Positions 16,907 to 25,523 of a stretch of 64,000 nt of DNA are shown piece by piece. Source of the DNA: Candidatus Amarolinea dominans. GTDB taxonomy: Bacteria > Chloroflexota > Anaerolineae > SSC4 > Amarolineaceae. The stretch covers positions 62,001 through 126,000 of the forward strand of contig JADJYJ010000010.1 in the NCBI GenBank assembly GCA_016719785.1, read 5' to 3'. Under the pieces are notes generated by a model. That model searched no databases, was not told where the DNA came from, and saw only the letters and a program-made list of their open reading frames with translations. The first letter of the stretch is position 1. Each line of letters begins with the position of its first letter. A program made the position numbers and the translations under genes.

Positions 16907-19900
16907 CCTTCTCCGGCTACAGCGAAGATGCCCTGGTCGAGCAACCCGCCATCGCCCTGCTGGCAGGGCTGGGCTGGGAGACGGTCAACGCCTACCATGA
17001 GTTCGATCATGGCGCCAGCACGTTGGGCCGGGAGACCAAAGCCGAAGTCATCCTCACCACCCGTCTGCGCCTGGCTCTGCTGCGGCTGAACCCGGACGCA
17101 CCCATCGAGGCCATCCACCAGGCCATAGAGGAACTGAGACGGGACCGCTCGCGCATGGGGTCGGTGGCCGCCAACCGAGAGGTCTACCAACTGCTCAAGA
17201 ACGGCGTGCGTGTGCCTGTGCCCGATCCCGACGGCGACGGTGAGACTGTGGCCGTGGTGCAGGTCATTGACTGGGAGAATCCGGACAACAACGATTTTCT
17301 GCTCTGTTCGCAATTCTGGGTCACAGGCGAGATGCACACCCGTCGCGCCGATCTGGTGGGCTTTGTCAACGGCCTGCCCCTGCTCTTCATCGAACTCAAG
17401 GCCACCCACCGCCGCCTGGAGAGCGCCTACACCGGCAACCTGCGGGATTACAAGGACACCATTCCTCACCTCTTCTGGCCCAACGCCCTGCTCATCCTTT
17501 CCAACGGCAGCCAGAGCCGGGTAGGGAGTGTGAGCGCGGGCTGGGAGCACTTTGCCGAGTGGAAGAAGGTGGGCAGCGAGGACGAGGCGGGCCGGGTATC
17601 GCTGGAAACCACGCTGCGCGGCGTCTGCGACCCGGCGCGGTTGCTGGACCTGGTGGAGAACTTCACCATCTTCCAGGAAGTCCCCGGCGGGTTGATCAAG
17701 CTGACGGCCAAGAACCATCAATACCTGGGCGTCAACAATGCCCTCACCGCCCTGGCCGACATCCGCCAGCGTGAGGGCAAGCTGGGCGTCTTCTGGCACA
17801 CCCAGGGCAGCGGCAAAAGCGTGGCGATGATTTTCTTCGCCCAGAAGGTGCTGCGCAAGCTGCCGGGCAACTGGACCTTTGTGGTCGTCACCGACCGGCA
17901 GGAGCTGGACGGGCAGATTTACAAGCACTTCGCGTCGGCGGGGGTGGTGACCGAAGGCCGCGCGCAGGCGGAAAGCAGCCGTCACCTGCGGCAGTTGCTC
18001 ACGGAGGATCACCGCTACGTCTTCACCCTGATCCACAAGTTCCGCACAGAGCCAGGCGAGACGCACCCCGTCCTGTCCGAGCGGCGAGACATCATCGTCA
18101 TCACCGATGAGGCGCATCGCAGCCAGTATGACGCGCTGGCACTGAACATGCGCACGGCCCTGCCCAATGCCGCGTTTCTGGCCTTTACCGGCACGCCCCT
18201 GATCGTGGGTGAGGAGAAGACCCGGCAGGTCTTCGGCGATTACATCAGCGTCTACGACTTCCAGCAGTCGGTGGCTGATGGCGCGACGGTGCCGCTCTAC
18301 TACGAGAACCGCATCCCCGAACTGCAACTGGTCAACGACAACCTCAACGCGGACATGGAGCGCCTGCTGGAGGCGGCGGAACTGGACGAGGCCCAAGAAA
18401 AGAAACTGGAGCGGGAGTTTGCGCGCGAGTATCACCTGATCACTCGCGACGAGCGGTTGGAAGCGATCGCGAAAGACCTGGTGGCCCATTTCACCGGGCG
18501 GGGCTTCCAGGGCAAGGCGATGATGGTCTGCATTGACAAGGCCACGGCCATCCGTATGTATAACAAGGTGAAAAAGCACTGGGCCGAGAAACTCAAGGCG
18601 GCAAAGGCGGAACTGCAAGCGTGGCGTGAGTTGCCGGGATATGTCATCGAGGGCAAACCGGTAGATTCACCGGAGTGGCAGCATGGGCAAGCATTAGAGC
18701 GGCGGCTGCAGTTGTTGAAAGAGACCGATATGGCGGTGGTGGTGTCCCAGGGACAGAACGAGATTGCCGAGATGGCCGAAAAAGGGCTGGACATCCGGCC
18801 GCACCGTAGGCGCATGGTGACGGAAGATCTGGAGATCAAGTTCAAGGATCCGAACCACCCCTTCCGGCTGGTCTTTGTTTGCGCCATGTGGATGACCGGC
18901 TTCGATGTGCCGAGCTGCTCGACCCTGTACCTCGACAAGCCGATGCGCAACCACACGCTGATGCAGACCATCGCCCGCGCCAACCGGGTTTATCCTGGCA
19001 AGGTGAGCGGGCTGATCGTGGACTATGCCGGCGTGTTCCGCAATCTGGAGCGGGCGCTGGCCATCTATGGCGCGGGCGGCGGCGGCGATAAGCCGGTGGA
19101 GGACAAGGCCGCGCTGGTGACGGCGCTGCGGCAGGCGTTGGCAGAAACCCGCGGCTTGTGTCAACAACAACGGGTAAACCTTACGGCCATCCAAACCGCC
19201 CAGGGATTTGCCCGCATCGGCCTGCTCGATGATGCTGTCGAAGCGCTGGTGAGCTCCGAGGAGATCAAACGCCGCTATCTCGACCTGGTCAACACCGTGC
19301 AGCGGCTGTATAAGGCCGTGCTGCCCGACCCGGCTGCGCGGGAGTTTGCCACCGAAGTGACGCCGATGAAGGTCATCGCCGACAAAATCCGCGCGCTGAT
19401 ACCGCCGGCGGACATCGCGCTGGTCATGCAGCAGGTGGAGGGACTGCTCGACCGCTCCATTGCTACGGAGGGCTACGTCATCCGCGAGCCGAACGCGTCC
19501 TTTGGCGATGAGCATTGGATTGACCTGAGCACCATTGACTTCAAGAAGCTGGCGGAGAAGTTCAAGACGGGCCACAAGCGCACCATGAACGAACAACTCA
19601 AGGGGACGGTGGCGCAGAAGCTCATGGCCCTGGTGCGGCTCAACCGCACGCGCATGGATTACCTGGAACAATTCCAGGCCATGATTGACGCCTACAACGC
19701 GGGCAGCCTCAACGCCGAGGAGTTCTTCCAGCAACTGATGGCGTTCGCCCGCAGTCTGAATGAAGAAGAGTTGCGGGGCGTGGGCGAACAGTTGAACGAA
19801 GAGGAGTTAGCGCTCTTTGACCTCTTGACTAAGCCGCAGATTGAACTCAGCCACGCGGACCGGGAGAAAGTCAAAACCACGGCCAAAGAACTGTTATCCA

Positions 19901-20106
19901 CACTCAAAGCGAGCAAACTGGTGCTCGATTGGCGCAAACGTCAGCAGGCCCGCGCCGAAGTGCGGGTGACTATCGAAAAACTACTGGACCAGGGCTTACC
20001 AAAGGTCTACACGCCGCAACTGTTCACGCAAAAGACGATGGCTGTCTTCCAGCACGTGTATGACGCCTACTATGGTGCTGGGCGCAGTGTGTATGCGGCG
20101 GCATGA
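16903..20106 (+). CDS. hsdR: Type I restriction endonuclease subunit HsdR
   Basis: 1067-aa motor and nuclease subunit. The N-terminal nuclease domain has DLVGFVNGLPLLFIELKATH (D...ELK). The SF2 translocase shows Walker A HTQGSGKSVAM, DEAH in VITDEAHRSQYD, motif III AFTGTPL and motif VI QTIARANRV. A long helical C-terminal domain binds the methylase core. Length and order are normal for HsdR. It is last in the operon; an imperfect hairpin starts 24 nt after its stop. Confidence 0.95.
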   Translation: MTFSGYSEDALVEQPAIALLAGLGWETVNAYHEFDHGASTLGRETKAEVILTTRLRLALLRLNPDAPIEAIHQAIEELRRDRSRMGSVAANREVYQLLKNGVRVPVPDPDGDGETVAVVQVIDWENPDNNDFLLCSQFWVTGEMHTRRADLVGFVNGLPLLFIELKATHRRLESAYTGNLRDYKDTIPHLFWPNALLILSNGSQSRVGSVSAGWEHFAEWKKVGSEDEAGRVSLETTLRGVCDPARLLDLVENFTIFQEVPGGLIKLTAKNHQYLGVNNALTALADIRQREGKLGVFWHTQGSGKSVAMIFFAQKVLRKLPGNWTFVVVTDRQELDGQIYKHFASAGVVTEGRAQAESSRHLRQLLTEDHRYVFTLIHKFRTEPGETHPVLSERRDIIVITDEAHRSQYDALALNMRTALPNAAFLAFTGTPLIVGEEKTRQVFGDYISVYDFQQSVADGATVPLYYENRIPELQLVNDNLNADMERLLEAAELDEAQEKKLEREFAREYHLITRDERLEAIAKDLVAHFTGRGFQGKAMMVCIDKATAIRMYNKVKKHWAEKLKAAKAELQAWRELPGYVIEGKPVDSPEWQHGQALERRLQLLKETDMAVVVSQGQNEIAEMAEKGLDIRPHRRRMVTEDLEIKFKDPNHPFRLVFVCAMWMTGFDVPSCSTLYLDKPMRNHTLMQTIARANRVYPGKVSGLIVDYAGVFRNLERALAIYGAGGGGDKPVEDKAALVTALRQALAETRGLCQQQRVNLTAIQTAQGFARIGLLDDAVEALVSSEEIKRRYLDLVNTVQRLYKAVLPDPAAREFATEVTPMKVIADKIRALIPPADIALVMQQVEGLLDRSIATEGYVIREPNASFGDEHWIDLSTIDFKKLAEKFKTGHKRTMNEQLKGTVAQKLMALVRLNRTRMDYLEQFQAMIDAYNAGSLNAEEFFQQLMAFARSLNEEELRGVGEQLNEEELALFDLLTKPQIELSHADREKVKTTAKELLSTLKASKLVLDWRKRQQARAEVRVTIEKLLDQGLPKVYTPQLFTQKTMAVFQHVYDAYYGAGRSVYAAA

Positions 20107-20111
20107 AGAAG

Positions 20112-20175
20112 CCGCCTAACAAGGGTGCTGCACCGGACGGCAATTCCGCTGCCCCCTATTGACGCCGGTGCGCTT
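20112..20175. repeat. attC-like imperfect palindrome downstream of hsdR
   Basis: The block starts GCCTAAC (the R'' type core RYYYAAC) and folds through GCACCGG...CCGGTGC, like an integron attC. The matching GTTRRRY end is missing, where CTTGGTCGCAGG is found instead. It may be a decayed attC or an unrelated dispersed repeat, and may also act as a weak terminator. Confidence 0.4.
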
Positions 20176-20330
20176 GGTCGCAGGATGCACCCTATAAGCC
20201 AATCGTGGTATTAGACCTCAGCAACGTACCGCAAGGTTTTTCATTCAACGATGCAGCCGCCGACAATTTACCGATTGATGTTCAAACATCCCGCACCGTT
20301 CAGGTCAAAATGGACTTCGCAGCCACATAA
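20163..20330 (+). pseudogene. Open gene fragment without a start codon
   Basis: An open frame of about 55 codons ends at 20330 with the readable peptide PIVVLDLSNVPQGFSFNDAA and ...SRTVQVKMDFAAT. It has no start codon or ribosome-binding site, and looks like the 3' remnant of a gene lost next to the R-M locus. No family recognised; it could equally be chance. Confidence 0.25.
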
Positions 20331-20356
20331 CCGCACGTCCAGTCTGACGGCCGCGA

Positions 20357-21484
20357 TTATTGCAGCCGGGATGCGATGGTGCGAATTTGCTCGGCAATGA
20401 TGCTGCTCGGATAGGCCGTCACCACTGGTAAGCCGTGTTGGCTGGCCTGGAAGCAGACCTCACTGGCCGGCGTGATGACGCCTAACAGGGGCACCCCCAA
20501 CATGCGTTCCATTTCGGCCGGTGATCGCGACAGGCCGCCACCCGACCGATTGATGCTGACCAGACCGATCTGCGCGTAGCTCTTATTGAGCGAAGGCCGC
20601 AGTTCGCCCAGCAAGCTGCGTGTCAGTTCCAGCGAGGGGCGCTCAGGCTCCGTCACCACAATCAGCCGGTCAATGAAGGCCAATGCGCGACGCGTCAGGG
20701 GAGTCAATCCACAGCCAATGTCCACCAGGACAAACGGCGCCAGGGTGGTAATCGTCCGAAACAGGGCATCGAGCTGTTCGGCAGGCAACAATGCGTCGTT
20801 GTAATGCCAGGGTGACGGCAGGGAGAGCACTCGAAGGCCGTTACTGTGCTGCACCATGAAGCCTTGCAGAGCGTTGGCGTCGGCCAACACGCCGCCGTTG
20901 CCATTGGTCATGTTAGCCGGCAGCGCGGGCGCCGCCAGGTTGAGAGTAATCAGGGCACTGGTAATCGGCTGCAAGTCCACCAGAATGGCCTCATGCTCGC
21001 CAGACAGGAGCACAGAGGCGGTGTTGATCGCCAGGGTGGTTGTGCCTACTCCGCCCTTGGCGCCCAGAAAGCCAATGAAATGCGACGTGGAGCCAACGGC
21101 CGCCGGCATGACGGTGGCGCGGCGCAAGAGCGACTTGACCCGCATCAATAATTCCGAATGACTGACCGGTTTGGTCAGGTAATCATCCGCGCCGGCTTCG
21201 AAGCCGAACGCCTTGTCCTGCTGCAGGGCCTTGGCCGTCAACATGATGACCGGCAAGGCGGCCGTGGCGGGATTGGCGCGCAACCAGCGCACAAGATCGT
21301 ACCCGCTGATGCCTGGCATCATGACATCCAGAATAACCACATCCGGCAGATGACTGCCCAGGATAGAGAGGGCTTCGCTGCCACTGCGCGCCGGCAGGAC
21401 TTCGTAGCCGGCATTCTGGAGAACGAGCACCATCATACGTAACAGGTCGCGATCGTCATCAACCGCCAGAACTTTGTATGCCAT
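20357..21484 (-). CDS. Response regulator / MinD-like ATPase (TadZ/CpaE type)
   Basis: 375 aa. Residues 1-125 are a receiver domain with an intact phosphorylation pocket (VDDDRD, phospho-acceptor in VVILDVMMPG, Lys in YLTKPVS). Residues about 135-375 are a MinD/ParA-like ATPase with deviant Walker A GAKGGVGTTT. CpaE/TadZ proteins of this design position the Tad machine at the membrane. AGGAAG precedes the ATG. It is the last gene of the pilus cluster and the second such fusion in it; unlike the other one, its receiver looks phosphorylatable. Confidence 0.85.
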   Translation of the reverse strand: MAYKVLAVDDDRDLLRMMVLVLQNAGYEVLPARSGSEALSILGSHLPDVVILDVMMPGISGYDLVRWLRANPATAALPVIMLTAKALQQDKAFGFEAGADDYLTKPVSHSELLMRVKSLLRRATVMPAAVGSTSHFIGFLGAKGGVGTTTLAINTASVLLSGEHEAILVDLQPITSALITLNLAAPALPANMTNGNGGVLADANALQGFMVQHSNGLRVLSLPSPWHYNDALLPAEQLDALFRTITTLAPFVLVDIGCGLTPLTRRALAFIDRLIVVTEPERPSLELTRSLLGELRPSLNKSYAQIGLVSINRSGGGLSRSPAEMERMLGVPLLGVITPASEVCFQASQHGLPVVTAYPSSIIAEQIRTIASRLQ

Positions 21485-21514
21485 GAACGCTACCCACTTC
21501 CTTTTGGTGGGCGA

Positions 21515-21862
21515 TCAGGTGGCACGCGCTTGCAATTGGTCACCTACCATCGTTTGCGTGCGCTGAGCTTCGCCTGAGGCCATTTCGATTACGAAGGCTG
21601 CTGCTTTGATTGGCCTGCCCACTGCCCAGGGTCGCATGTCATGTTCAACAGACACAACACGCCAGTTGTTATCTACAAAGATGATATCCAGTGGGAATCC
21701 CATGAACCAGCAATGGACACCTTTGCAGGGACGGATCAACATGGCTTCACCAGGGCGCAATGGCGCGTGGCCGATCAGGCCGCGCAGCCGCGTCCAAAAA
21801 TTTTCGGCGATTTCTGTCCGCTCGGCTAACCACTGCTGCTGTGTGACATTATAAACTTTCAC
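21515..21862 (-). CDS. DUF192 family protein
   Basis: 115-aa protein of the DUF192 fold (KVYN start, RLRGLIGHAPLRPGEAMLI, GVHCWFMGFPLDIIFVD, VIEMASGEAQR), whose function is unknown. The GTG at 21862 has AGAGGT upstream; the frame continues into a dispersed repeat that is not coding. It lies between tadA and the TadZ-like gene, as DUF192 genes often do in Chloroflexota Tad loci (recollection, not checked). Confidence 0.82.
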   Translation of the reverse strand: MKVYNVTQQQWLAERTEIAENFWTRLRGLIGHAPLRPGEAMLIRPCKGVHCWFMGFPLDIIFVDNNWRVVSVEHDMRPWAVGRPIKAAAFVIEMASGEAQRTQTMVGDQLQARAT

Positions 21863-21880
21863 GATATACCTCTGACGTAT

Positions 21881-22008
21881 CTCAATTTGTAGGGGCGCAC
21901 CCTTGCGGTCGCCCACGCGGGCAGGCGCAAGGCCATGCCCCTACCCCTCAATTTGTAGGCGCACCCTTGCGGTCGCCCACGCGGGCAGGCGCAAGGCCAT
22001 GCCCCTAC
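21881..22008. repeat. Two tandem copies of a GC-rich palindromic intergenic repeat
   Basis: Copies 21881-21944 and 21947-22008 share 'ctcaatttgtagg', then 'gcgcacccttgcggtcgccc' and 'gccatgcccctac'; the second lacks two G. Each is an imperfect palindrome (gtaggggc...gcccctac). It fills the gap between tadA and the DUF192 gene and touches the tadA stop codon. Confidence 0.85.
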
Positions 22009-23477
22009 TAATGACGCCGTAGCGGATTGGCCGCGTTGGCGTTGACAAGACCAAAAACTGATGGCGACAGGTGCAGACCGGCGGCTTCGATCTTTTCATA
22101 CACCTTGGGCCGCAGGCCGGTTGGTTCGAGCCGTCCCAGGATTTTGTCGCCTTCCATGCCTCGCTGCTGGAACACGAATACGTCTTGCATCAACACGGTG
22201 TCGCCTTCCATGCCGATGACCTCAGAGACGCGCGTGACTTTGCGTGAACCGTCCCGCAGGCGGTCCAGGTGAATCACCAGGTCAATGGCCGAGGCCACCT
22301 GCTGGCGAATGGCGCGCAGGGGCAAGTCCATGCCGGCCATGAGCACCATCGTTTCGATACGTGAAATGGTGTCGCGCGGGCCATTGGAGTGAGCGGTGGT
22401 CATGGAGCCGTCATGACCGGTGTTCATGGCCTGCAGCATGTCCAACGCCTCGCCGCCGCGCACCTCACCGACGACGATGCGTTCGGGACGCATGCGCAAG
22501 GCGTTGATGACCAGGTCGCGAATGCTGATACGGCCTTTACCTTCGATGTTGGCCGGCCGCGACTCCAGACGCACGACATGCTCCTGTTTTAGTTGCAGCT
22601 CGGCCGAGTCCTCGATGGTGACGATACGTTCGTCGGACGGGATATACGCCGAGAGGATGTTGAGTGCGGTGGTTTTACCTGAGCCGGTACCCCCTGATAC
22701 GATGATGTTGAGCCGGGCTTCAACCGCGGCCTGGGTGAATTCAATGAACTCGGTCGTGAAGGTGCCGAAACGCAGCATGTCATCGGCGGTAAACGGAATT
22801 TTAGAAAACTTACGAATGGTCAAGCACGGCCCATCCAGGGACAGGGGCGGAATGACGGCATTGACACGCGAGCCATCAGGCAAGCGCGCGTCCACCATCG
22901 GTGACGATTCATCAATGCGCCGGCCCAGGGGTGTCACAATGCGCTCGATGATGCGCAAGACATGCTCGTTATCCGTAAAGGCGACATTGCTCAGCGTCAG
23001 TTTGCCTTTGCGTTCAATATACACCTTCTTGGGGCCGTTCACCATGATCTCGGTAATCGAATCATCATCCAGCAGTGGTTGAATCGGGCCATAGCCGATG
23101 ATCTCGGCCAGAATGGACTCGAACAGGTTGAGTCGCTCCTGCCGATTGAGAACAACGTTCTCCTCCGAAAGGACCTGCGTAAAGATCGGCTCGATGACAC
23201 GCCGCGCCTCATCGGGCGTGGCCAGGTTCATCCCTGGCGTCATCTCCATCAGCAAGCGGCGCTGAACCTGGTCTTTGACCATCAGGTACGGCTCTGAGTT
23301 GGTGACGTCGGCGGTTGGTGGTGGCGCGCTGGGGCGCGCGGCGGAAACATTCGGTGGCGGCAATGGCCCGAGCGGGTTGCCGTTCGGGCGATCAATCCGG
23401 TTTAGTTTGGGGCGCTCCATGGGCGGCGGCGGCGGCGGGATCGGCGGCCGATTATTGGTTCGGTTCAATAGTGACAT
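22008..23477 (-). CDS. tadA: Tad pilus assembly ATPase TadA/CpaF
   Basis: 489-aa hexameric secretion ATPase that powers Flp pilus assembly. A proline-rich N-terminal tail (IPPPPPPMERP) precedes the helical domain. The ATPase core has Walker A SGGTGSGKTTALN, the Asp box TIEDSAELQL, Walker B-region RPERIVVGEVRGGEALDMLQ and the His box TGHDGSMTTAHSN. AGGAG lies six nt before the ATG. Upstream is the TPR/propeller gene, then tadC and tadB. Confidence 0.95.
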   Translation of the reverse strand: MSLLNRTNNRPPIPPPPPPMERPKLNRIDRPNGNPLGPLPPPNVSAARPSAPPPTADVTNSEPYLMVKDQVQRRLLMEMTPGMNLATPDEARRVIEPIFTQVLSEENVVLNRQERLNLFESILAEIIGYGPIQPLLDDDSITEIMVNGPKKVYIERKGKLTLSNVAFTDNEHVLRIIERIVTPLGRRIDESSPMVDARLPDGSRVNAVIPPLSLDGPCLTIRKFSKIPFTADDMLRFGTFTTEFIEFTQAAVEARLNIIVSGGTGSGKTTALNILSAYIPSDERIVTIEDSAELQLKQEHVVRLESRPANIEGKGRISIRDLVINALRMRPERIVVGEVRGGEALDMLQAMNTGHDGSMTTAHSNGPRDTISRIETMVLMAGMDLPLRAIRQQVASAIDLVIHLDRLRDGSRKVTRVSEVIGMEGDTVLMQDVFVFQQRGMEGDKILGRLEPTGLRPKVYEKIEAAGLHLSPSVFGLVNANAANPLRRH

Positions 23478-23549
23478 AATTTTCTCCTGACAGGAGCAAA
23501 GTCTGGGTCAGCAAACTTGGCTCACACCTAATGCAAGCAGCAAGGCGTC

Positions 23550-25484
23550 TTACTTGATCCAGATGGGGTCCCAATCGTAATTCTTGCCACTGCTGATCGT
23601 GCGCACATTTTTGCCGTCCAGGTCCATGATCAGCAGTTGACCATTGCCCGTCGAGCCACGATTGGACCAAAAGACGATCCATTTGCCATCCGCGGATAGC
23701 GATGGGTGTTTGTCCCATTCCCAGTCGTTGCGCGTGAGTTGTCGCAAACCGGTGCCATCGCTGTTGATCCGCCATATTTCGTCATCGCCGTCCTTTTGGG
23801 AAACGAAGACGATGACCGTTCCATCGGGCGTCAGGACCGGGTTGTAGTTGGTAGCCGTGTTGTCCAGCACCTGGGTGCGGACGGTGTCCCAGTTCTGCGG
23901 AATGTCGTAGTGCCACAGATAGATGGGTGTCATCGTCTTTTCATTCTTGGAGCCTTCGACAAACACGCGCAGGCGCCGATCGGGGGTCCATGCGTCCAGG
24001 GCTTCCAGTTTTTCATAACCGGTGCTGCGGTAATTCATGGTCAGGTTTTCGCCGTTGACGCCGACGACTTCGACGGTTCCTTGCTCGTCCTCCACGGGCA
24101 CAATCCCTTTGCCGTCAGGGCGCATGGCGAAAAGCCCCGCACCTTCTTCCCGCATACTGCGAAAGACGATCATCCCTTTGAGCTTGGGCGAGGAGAGCTT
24201 GATCGGCTCCACGGCCACCTGTGGCGGCTGCGGCGTCGGCGTGGCGGGCGCCTCGGTTGGCGTTGGCGAAGGCGAGGGTGTTGGGGTAGGTGTCAAGAGC
24301 AGGCCTACCATGCGCACCCGTTCCTGCGCGCGGCTGGCGTCTGGAACCTGCAATTCGCTGGCAGCGGTGTAGTCCTTGAACGCATCCACGTAATTGCGCT
24401 CACGCTGGTACGCGGACCCGCTCTCAAGATATGCATCGTACAGTCGTGTGGCGACCATCCCGTTCAGAAAACCAGGCGCTTGATCGTACACAGGCCGCAG
24501 GAGGGCGATGGCGCTGCGCCATTCACCCTTCTGGAACGCGGAATTGCCGGTGATGAAGATTTGTGTCTGATCGCGCAGGGTCGTGGCCTCCGACTCGCGC
24601 GGCTTGAGGGTCAGGGCCTGCTGGAACATGCTGAGGGCAGTCTCGGCCGCATCGGCGCTGGTTTCGCTGCTCAAAATGGTCTTGCCCTGGTGTACGTAGG
24701 CCGCGAAAAGATTAGCCGTCACCGTCGTTTGCTCATAGCGCACATCCAGGCTGCGCATCGCCTCATAGCCTTCGATGGCTGCCTGCCAGTTTTGCGTGCG
24801 AAACGCTTCGTCCGCGGCCGCATAACGCTCACCAACCCCTTGTCCCCGGTTTGCACGTTGCAGCATCTCATCTACATCACGAAAGCCAGGGGATGTGGCG
24901 GCGATCTGCTGCAGCAGGGGGAGTGACTGCTCCCAATTGCCGTCACGCTGCAAGGCTGCGGCCCGCGCGTACGTGGCTTCGAGATCGGCCTGGCTGCGTG
25001 CGGTGTTCAACCCTTGCAGCGCCTCGGTGTTGTTGGGGTCCTCGGTCAATACCGCTTGGAACTCGCGCTGCGCCGTGACATAATCGCTGCGGGTGAGCGC
25101 ATCGTGTGCAACCGTCAAATGCTCGTCGAGGCGCAGCGCCGATGCGCGCACGTCGGTTGCGGGTTTCACGTAACTGCGGAAAAAGACGACCCAGGCGCCA
25201 AACACCAACAGAAGCAAGAGCGCCAGCGCGCGCCGGCGGGTGAAGATTTCACGCAGCCGCGCTGTCCCTCCCAGGCCTGTGCGCGGCCCGTGCTGAGTCA
25301 GGGAAGCCTTGAGCTGGGCATATTCTTGCAGTGATCTCAGCTCATTGACGCCCTCATAGCGTTGCATGAGAACGTCGAAGCGCTGGCTTGCTTCGGGCCA
25401 ATGCCCTTGCTGCAGGTGCAGGAGCGCCTCCTGATAGAGCGGATCATACTGAAGCGTTGTCGAATCTGTTTGGTTGGTATCCAT
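23550..25484 (-). CDS. Membrane-anchored TPR protein with C-terminal TolB/PD40-type propeller repeats
   Basis: 644 aa. A short cytosolic TPR-like N-terminus precedes one membrane helix (ALALLLLLVFGAWVVFF, about 85-102). Then come several TPR-like helical repeats to about 390, a TPTPTPSPSPTPTEAP linker, and PD40/TolB-like repeats (IVFVSQKDGDDEIWRINSDG, WIVFWSNRGSTGNGQLLIMD). It sits between tadC and tadA, so it is a probable extracytoplasmic accessory of this pilus; the TPR part recalls the TadD position, but this is inference. The ribosome-binding site is weak. Confidence 0.8.
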   Translation of the reverse strand: MDTNQTDSTTLQYDPLYQEALLHLQQGHWPEASQRFDVLMQRYEGVNELRSLQEYAQLKASLTQHGPRTGLGGTARLREIFTRRRALALLLLLVFGAWVVFFRSYVKPATDVRASALRLDEHLTVAHDALTRSDYVTAQREFQAVLTEDPNNTEALQGLNTARSQADLEATYARAAALQRDGNWEQSLPLLQQIAATSPGFRDVDEMLQRANRGQGVGERYAAADEAFRTQNWQAAIEGYEAMRSLDVRYEQTTVTANLFAAYVHQGKTILSSETSADAAETALSMFQQALTLKPRESEATTLRDQTQIFITGNSAFQKGEWRSAIALLRPVYDQAPGFLNGMVATRLYDAYLESGSAYQRERNYVDAFKDYTAASELQVPDASRAQERVRMVGLLLTPTPTPSPSPTPTEAPATPTPQPPQVAVEPIKLSSPKLKGMIVFRSMREEGAGLFAMRPDGKGIVPVEDEQGTVEVVGVNGENLTMNYRSTGYEKLEALDAWTPDRRLRVFVEGSKNEKTMTPIYLWHYDIPQNWDTVRTQVLDNTATNYNPVLTPDGTVIVFVSQKDGDDEIWRINSDGTGLRQLTRNDWEWDKHPSLSADGKWIVFWSNRGSTGNGQLLIMDLDGKNVRTISSGKNYDWDPIWIK

Positions 25485-25523
25485 GATTGTTTCATCCTAT
25501 CGGTCAACGACCATCGGGGCGAG

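Noticed and set aside
16807..18618. Long minus-strand open frame opposite hsdR
   Set aside because: It mirrors the codon structure of hsdR on the other strand, has no ribosome-binding site and no recognisable domain; GC-rich genes routinely leave such open antisense frames.
20112..20175. Functional integron attC site
   Set aside because: Only one core-like end is present, and there is no integrase or cassette array; kept as an attC-like repeat only.
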